A stretch of 64,000 nt of DNA from Rhytidiadelphus loreus (lineage: Eukaryota; Streptophyta; Bryopsida; Hypnales; Hylocomiaceae), in the NCBI GenBank assembly GCA_947034895.1, contig OX344764.1, positions 66,507,348-66,571,347 on the forward strand, in the 5' to 3' direction. The notes beneath the pieces were generated by a model that was not told the origin of the DNA, did no database searches, and saw only the letters and a program-made list of their open reading frames with translations. This document shows, piece by piece, positions 57,997 to 64,000 of this stretch (position 1 is the stretch's first letter; every line of letters starts with the position of its first letter). The position numbers and the translations under genes are program-made.

Positions 57997-58272
57997 TAAG
58001 GTAGGTACACCTAAAATGGCACCTGACCTAAAAGCGCCATGTAGAACAAGTATACATTTACAAAATCAGTCATTTTCACAGGTTGTAGATGGCGCTTTCA
58101 GAAACTGACTTTGACTGCTAGTAATTTTTGCATACAATATTCAAATCTTATGTTTTTTGGTGCGTTGGAATGTGCTTGTTCTTGCCCACACAACTAAATC
58201 AAAATCTAACAGCCTAACAACAGTAACTATACACAGTACCAATAAGTGGCGCTTTTAGGTGTACCCACCTTA
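57997..58272. mobile_element. 276-bp TIR element (TAAGGTAGGTACACC ends)
   Basis: The left end TAAGGTAGGTACACCTAAAA is mirrored by GGCGCTTTTAGGTGTACCCACCTTA-type sequence at the right. It shares the TAAGGTAG start with the elements at 46416 and 55902. Non-coding. Confidence 0.8.
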
Positions 58273-58885
58273 GTGAGTCATGTAGGAGCTTCAACATTTG
58301 TCTGGACACTTGGCAAATTTGCCCATGGCTAGCCATTTTTTCGTTGACCCTTGCATGACGTGGGGCAAGCTTTGCAGCACCCTAAACCTGAAGAGCATTG
58401 CGAGGTGAAGCTCTTCAGTAGTTGTCTTGTCAGCTCTGCCCTGAATCTCAAAGGATTACAATGTCAGTACAGACAACAACGACAAAGATCTTGTTAGAGC
58501 ACCGCCACCGCAGCGCGTCAAGTGGCGCAGAAACGGGGAAATGACGTGTTTGGGCTGCGCAGCTTCTCCACGGCAGGCGCTCGAAACTGCAAAACATGGC
58601 CGGTCCCGTCAAAAAATGGTGAGGGCCCAGGCAAATAGTGGGCTTTCGGCGCACATCCTAAAAGGGTTTGACTACCTTTTCGCTCTTTTTTCAAGGCACT
58701 GACAGTCCGCTTTATCCCATTGTCGAGGCACAGACCACACCTGGCCGCAAATAACCTCACAAGGAATTGGAACCATAACAAAAATTGAAAAAAAAATCAT
58801 TTTCCAAATACAATAAAGTTTCCTTTATTAGTGTGTAGATTTGGAAAATGAGCTTTTCACCTATGTTAAGTTTTATTTGAGAAGT
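58273..58885. other. GC-richer patch between foldback elements
   Basis: From about 58440 to 58760 GC content rises, and two overlapping minus frames of 68-87 codons appear. Neither shows a domain. It might be a decayed exon or insertion; nothing firmer can be said. Confidence 0.35.
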
Positions 58886-59473
58886 GAAGCTCACTATATA
58901 CACATAGGGTGGTAAGAGGTAAAACAAACAATGTGGGATAAGTAAAATTAGAGTAAGTAGGAGCTCAACACTCATAGTTAATTCAAAAGTAGGAATTATG
59001 TTGGAAATATAATTTCAAACCTGATTTGGACATAGTAGAATAACTTTTTTTAAAACACTTTGAACTAATAAAAGTTGTTAAATGAAGATAAATTTCACCT
59101 CGAAAAATCCGTTTGTGATTTTGAGCCCAAATCAAAAGTTATGGACAAATTTTAGTGAGAATGTTTGAAAATGTAAAAATAAAATTCCCTTCTAACCCTT
59201 CTTCGAAATTTGTCTATAACTTTTGATTTGAGTCTATAAATCACAAAAGGATTTTTGGAGGTGAAATTTATCTTCATTTAACAACTTTTATTAGTTCAAA
59301 GTGTTTTGGAAAAAGTTATTCTACCATGCCTAAATCAGGTTTGAAATTCTATTTCCAACATAATTCCTACTTTTGAATTAACTATGAGTGTTGAGCTCCT
59401 ACTTACTCTAATTTTACTTATCCCACATTGTTTGTTCTCCCTCCTACCATCCCATGAGTATATAATGAGCTTC
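58886..59473. mobile_element. Foldback element 3, 588 bp
   Basis: Ends GAAGCTCACTATATACACAT and the reverse complement of ATGAGTATATAATGAGCTTC. Arms pair through GTAGGAGCTCAACACTCATA and AAATGAAGATAAATTTCACC to a short centre near 59175. It is the most complete of the three foldbacks. Confidence 0.9.
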
Positions 59474-59756
59474 TCTATTTAAATGGAACTCAAAATAAGT
59501 TGAAAATAAATTGAATGTGATGCTTTTGAAACAATGTGGTAATGCATTGAAAGTTGGATTTTTGTAAATTTTTTTTGAAAACCTTATTTGAGGTGGTTCA
59601 TGAGGTGGCAGTTTCATTCGTTGGGGGACGTGTTTGGGGAGTGGGCTCCTACTGCAGCGTGGGGCACCCTTCTGAAGGGCTCGCCAACTGCAGGTGTCAG
59701 CCACGCCATACCCCACTTGGCGCCCCTGTTTTAGGAGGCTGCGGTGGCGATGCTCT

Positions 59757-60171
59757 TAAGGTAGTATGCTCTAAAAGCGACCATTTAAGAGCTGGTCCGC
59801 CTTTTTCATAGGGTTACATGGACAGCGTTATTTTTAGATCATTTTTCAGAGAAAGAAAAATGGATGTGAAAACTAACATAAGTGGTTTTGTATTTTTCCA
59901 AGCTTTTTTGAATTACTTATAAATTTTCAAAGATTCAGGGCATAGGCACCTATTTGTGACCATAGGTCTCCCAAAATCTGTCCACTTGCAATTTGTTAAC
60001 GGATGTGCAGAAATCAAGAGTAATGATTGGCTCGTGCAATAGAAAAATAATTTTTTCACTATGCATTCAATTGCTACAGTGGTCCATTTAAGGAGCACCC
60101 TGTCTCCATTTCTCAGCCCAAAATAGGGGCGGTTTGAAGAAGGGGATCGCTTTTACAGCATACTACCTTAC
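59757..60171 (+). mobile_element. TAAGGTAGTATG-family TIR element, copy 2
   Basis: Ends TAAGGTAGTATGCTCTAAAA and TTTTACAGCATACTACCTTA. 415 bp, opposite in orientation to copy 1. Non-coding. Confidence 0.87.
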
Positions 60172-60436
60172 ACGGATAAATCTTCAGAGAGCGTGAAGAG
60201 CCTCCTACCGATTTCCAGGGCGAATTACTATTGTAATAATTGCTATACGAAAATACAGTTAGTATGTACAGTGTGTGTGTTCAATTGCAGTGAATGAAAA
60301 ATTAAGGTGACCCACAACCATTAAGTTATGTTGTTGTAAGCTACTTCGAGGTTTTCCAAAGTGGTCAAAAAGCACCTCAATAAAATTTGGAAAATATAGA
60401 TTACTATGGCTCCCTGAAATCGTTGTGCGGCATAGA

Positions 60437-60665
60437 TTAACCCTTAAGCACTCCGACGTCCATATTTTGGACGATGAATAGAGGGCTTGGAGGCGTTGTT
60501 TAATCCAACTATCTTCTCATTCATCCAATGTAACACTTGAATCTTGAAAAGACATCCTTCTTTTATGTTCAATTTCATGAAATTTTGGTAAATGGTAGTA
60601 CTGTACAAAGATATAAGCAAAAATGAGTGAAATTTTGAAAAAGGATTGAGGTGTTAAGGGATTAA
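60437..60665 (+). mobile_element. Short TTAA-bounded element
   Basis: TTAACCCTTAAGCACTCC at the left and TTAAGGGATTAA at the right are inverted. The body (GACGTCCATATTTTGGACG and onward) is homologous to 63310-63530, so it is a repeated unit. Confidence 0.6.
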
Positions 60666-60830
60666 GGTTAACTTCATCTATGATAGCGGACCGTCAGTGA
60701 CAACCAGATACATTTTCGAAGAAAACTCCATTTCAATGGAATGGGAATTGAAAAAATGTAGAAGTTTTTACAGAGATAGGATATAGGGAGTACATGGAGT
60801 TGACGATCGATGACAGTATTGGTGAGAAGG

Positions 60831-61049
60831 TTACGATTCCACTCCGCACATCTGACAATGAATGGGATGAAATGGGCAACCATTTCGAATAGTAGTACCT
60901 TGCTCACTCGGAAACTGGCATGAACCAGGGACGAAGACAACACAATGGCCATTCCTTTGAGCTGTCCAAACTGTTCCCGTGGATTTCCTCGCAACAAACC
61001 CAGTTCTTGAACTTAGCCGTTGCTGCGCGACCTGCAAATCCCCGATCAT
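60831..61049 (-). CDS. Weak ORF, 72 aa, possible exon
   Basis: Not recognised. ATG at 61049 opens MIGDLQVAQQRLSSRTGFVA... with balanced base use unlike the AT-rich surroundings. A donor-like AGCAAGGTACTAC near 60897 suggests it might be a first exon. A second minus frame overlaps it, so the call is uncertain. Confidence 0.22.
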   Translation of the reverse strand: MIGDLQVAQQRLSSRTGFVARKSTGTVWTAQRNGHCVVFVPGSCQFPSEQGTTIRNGCPFHPIHCQMCGVES

Positions 61050-62109
61050 AACCTCTTAGTGGTTGATCACTTTTTATAACAATTTGACAATCCTCGAGAG
61101 ATGCAAAATGTCACGATCCATGATCCATAATCATAGAAACTAGTTCAACTAATAATTCTGGTACATATTGACTTTTATGTAATGACAATATATAGCACAC
61201 TTTCAACAGACAAACGAGGTGCATTCCCGTTCCAATCTCATACAATAAAAGAAAAAGTGTAATGAGGTAGTCCTTGGAGAAGAAGTTTGAAACTCTTTAA
61301 ATGAAAGTTAAAACCCATTAAAAACCTTTACAGATGAATCAGTGATAGAGTTCTACTCAGCATTCATAGGCAATCAAAGAAATCGATTTGAGAAAAAGAG
61401 AATGTGAGCCAACGTGACACCCGTATTGAATATTGTATGACAACTCACTCTCCTGAGTTCAGATTGTGAGTGGCAAGCACCACCGCCCCATCGTGTGAAG
61501 CTGCCTGTTCCAGTATGAACGAAGTACAAGAATCATATGTTGCTTCATGAATTGGAGAAGGAAAGATGAAAGTCGTGGAAAAGGGATGAGAAATCATAAT
61601 GATACGTCACTGTTGTTAATAATCGGAGGAGGTTCACATATGCTCCTTAAAAAAGCCAGAGTACACTAAAGCACTTGGGCTGTGTAAGTGCCTATCTCCT
61701 GAAATGTACATTGTTTGAACATTTTTCTTTTTATATTATTTTAGTAATGTTATATAAGTAGTGCATATTTTAGGAAGTAGATACTTTTAGAGACCACTGC
61801 ATTTCAACTTCAAATATTCATATTGAAATTAGAAGAATATGAAACTAAGATTAAGTGCCAATTTCATTTGTCATTCAAGGACAATTCATTGAAAAATATT
61901 TAAAAAAGTCTAACTTCTCCAAAATTAATTTCTAGCTCTAAAATGGGCACTTTATAGACCTCCTACCTTATTACTCTTTAGGCTAGTCTATACAATTTTT
62001 TTTATATTACTTTCACATTTAATTTATATGACGATAAAGTCATTTTTTTGGTTTTGGTTTACCCACCAATAGCAAGAGTTTTAAGGATGACACACCTCCA
62101 TCAATCTAA
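61050..62109. other. Non-coding stretch
   Basis: No supported gene. A lone inverted end GACCTCCTACCTTA at about 61961 belongs to the TAAGGTAGG family; no left partner was found. Confidence 0.45.
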
Positions 62110-62423
62110 GTGGTTAAGCTTTAGTTACAAATGCTAGTAGGATTAGCCATTTAAAGTCAAAGGATTCATGTTTTGAGAATGACCATTTGGTTGATCATAT
62201 TGTAGAAAATATAATTTAAATAAAATAATCTTTATATCCTTAGATTGAGTGACGAGCATTACCAATGTGGTTAAGCTTTAGTTACAAATGCTAGTAGGAT
62301 TAGCCATTTAAAGTCAAAGGATTTATGTTTTGAGAATGACCATTTGGTTGATCATATTGTAGAAAATATAATTTAAATAAAATAATCTTTATATCCTTAG
62401 ATTGAGTGACGAGCATTACCAAT
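62110..62423 (+). repeat. 157-bp tandem duplication
   Basis: Two adjacent 157-bp units, each beginning GTGGTTAAGCTTTAG, differ at a single base (GGATTCATG versus GGATTTATG). This near-identity marks a very recent duplication. Confidence 0.97.
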
Positions 62424-63309
62424 GTGTTCATTCAAAATGATAAAACTTCACCAAATAAAATCCCTGTGTAAGTTCTTCAAAAGTAACATTAGTTATGTTA
62501 AAAGTGCACATAGGCATATGCTCTTTTTAATGATTAAATTTCAATTCATCAAACAATAAGACAAAAATGTCTAAGTCTCTCTAGTAGAGTAGTAGTGCAT
62601 GAATCCAAATTATGATACTAAATAACCTAAAAGCAATAATTGTCAAAGTTGAAGGGAATTCAATGTCACTCTTTGAATTTTTCTTGACACTTTTGAAACT
62701 TGAATTAATATATGAATAATCTATCTCACAAGCCCATTGCATTACATTGAATTTGGCATTGAATTATATTATTTGAAATTTGAATGTTTATGCATATTAT
62801 ATGTTATAGTTGTATACATATATACTTAAAATTAAATGATAGTAAATAATAACAAGAACCACAAAGTATCAATCATTATAATATAACACCATAATAGTAA
62901 AATGAAGAATCTTTTAATTTTCTTCCTAAAAAGACATATATAAGGTGTCTATAATAACAAAATTACATGAGAATTTAGGATTTGGAGGTTAAGACGAGCT
63001 AGGGGTAGGTATTTGTGGTTGCCTTAAATGAAAAGTAGCAACAACCATTCAAAAATTGCAAGAACAACTTGGATGAATTCTTAACTTATTTTAATTATAT
63101 TTTAAAACTACCTAATTTTAATATATTGTTTTTTGAATTTCTAAACTATTTTTTGCATGCACTTTAATTAATTATTAGGCAGAAAGCTACCTAAACTACT
63201 AGGAAGCTACAATGTATAATTTTTGAAGGGCTTGAGTTGGCCATCCTCATTAAGTCTTCTATCAATTGTTTTTGTAAGTGGAGAGATTTCTGAAGCAAGA
63301 ATCAATACA
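62424..63309. other. AT-rich non-coding stretch
   Basis: No coding frame, RNA gene or terminal repeats recognised. Confidence 0.5.
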
Positions 63310-63530
63310 TTAGGTGATCCCTAAGTGCTCCAGAGTCCACATTCTGGATGATGAACAAGGTGCTTCCACACAGTGTTTTGTGCAAATTCTCATCCATCCA
63401 AAGTATCACTGAATCTTTGAAAAAAACACTTCCTCCTTCACCAATTTGATGAAATTGAGGAAGACCTTATAATTGTACAAAGACAAAGATAAAGGCAAAA
63501 ATGTGCTGAAAGTTTGGCCTTCCAGAAGCG
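63310..63530 (+). repeat. Dispersed repeat, pair of 60437-60665
   Basis: It shares, in order, CCCTAAGTGCTCC, GTCCACATTCTGGATGATGA, CTCATCCATCCAA and TGTACAAAGA with 60437-60665. The flanks lack clear inverted ends. Confidence 0.7.
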
Positions 63531-64000
63531 TTAGAAAAACTGAGTGACAGCAAAAGAGATAGTCTAGCCGATCGCGAGCAAGAGGCCTCAACGAAACTTA
63601 GAAATCGACAGGATCGACGTTGGGCTTCCTGCCTCCTTTGCGATCATGCGTGAGCTCTTCCCGTTTTTGCAAAAAATTCGTCTCACTTTGGACGACGTCA
63701 ACGAGTACTTCAAATTTTGAAGTCACCGTCTTTTGCGTACCTCGTAATACTCGGTGTAGACCAGAATGCGATACATCGTCGCGTCACCAACATCCGGGAT
63801 GTTTTAGCTAGCTATGCGCGTTGGAAAATGCATTGGGGAGAAGAGTCTACAGTTTTTCTGCCGTTTTAGAATTCCACAACGTGCGATTGCGAGACAAGGC
63901 AGGTGGTAATTAGCAGCAGACAAATCTTCTGGAATATATGCAAGAATTAGCGGTAAACCAGTCGTCACTTCAATACAGAATTGCAAATATATAGAGGGAC
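63531..64000. other. Window edge, GC-richer, no gene called
   Basis: Base composition becomes balanced, as near the LRR gene, so a gene may lie beyond the edge. A 24-codon ATG frame at 63646-63720 (MRELFPFLQKIRLTLDDVNE...) is present but too short to support. Confidence 0.35.

Noticed and set aside
63646..63720. 24-codon ATG frame near the right edge
   Set aside because: It is too short to support without transcript or conservation data, although the amphipathic sequence was noted.
1..64000. tRNA, rRNA, riboswitch or CRISPR features
   Set aside because: No T-loop consensus with matching acceptor arms, no rRNA-like blocks and no regularly spaced identical repeats were seen by eye. A tRNAscan or Rfam search could still reveal a degenerate copy.

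Overview
This 64-kb window reads as nuclear DNA of a plant with sparse genes and many repeats. Long AT-rich stretches carry miniature inverted-repeat elements. Three open frames of 460-560 codons and one GT-AG split gene stand out. There is a decayed Ty1/copia remnant and a MULE with a 9-bp target-site duplication. The species cannot be named from the sequence. An apoplastic leucine-rich-repeat protein with proline/alanine repeats and the F-box/kelch-like genes point to a land plant or close relative. No bacterial operons, rRNA, tRNA or CRISPR arrays were seen.

Layout. 1-15.3 kb: mostly non-coding, with five copies or fragments of a hairpin CACTA-type MITE, two weak small ORFs and a copia remnant (11.4-13.4 kb). 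15.3-19.2 kb: the best gene, a two-exon, 562-residue secreted or membrane-anchored LRR protein with a proline/alanine-rich repeat domain and one C-terminal membrane span. 21.3-25.8 kb and 39.5-44.4 kb: two direct copies of a segmental duplication, each carrying a nearly identical minus-strand F-box/kelch-like gene. 27,069-36,886: a 9.8-kb MULE between the duplicates, with about 60-bp terminal inverted repeats. It contains a broken transposase (zinc-finger and SWIM parts, no recognisable DDE core), an acidic minus-strand fragment, a plus-strand fragment resembling the AdoMet-binding end of a DNA methyltransferase, a cluster of GCCGA-NN-TCGGC palindromes, and two abutting nested elements with TTAA ends. 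44.4-64 kb: a repeat field with three large foldback elements, several TIR families, a three-level nested insertion, an insertion with a visible empty-site paralogue, and a fresh 157-bp tandem duplication.

How it fits together. The LRR gene and the two F-box genes are the only confident host genes. No shared pathway is evident. If the families hold, the first acts at the cell surface and the other two as substrate receptors of an SCF ubiquitin ligase. Most of the rest is mobile-element biology. The two items most worth following are the MULE with its methyltransferase-like cargo and an inverted partial copy of the F-box coding sequence next to the downstream F-box gene, which could form a hairpin RNA if both are transcribed.
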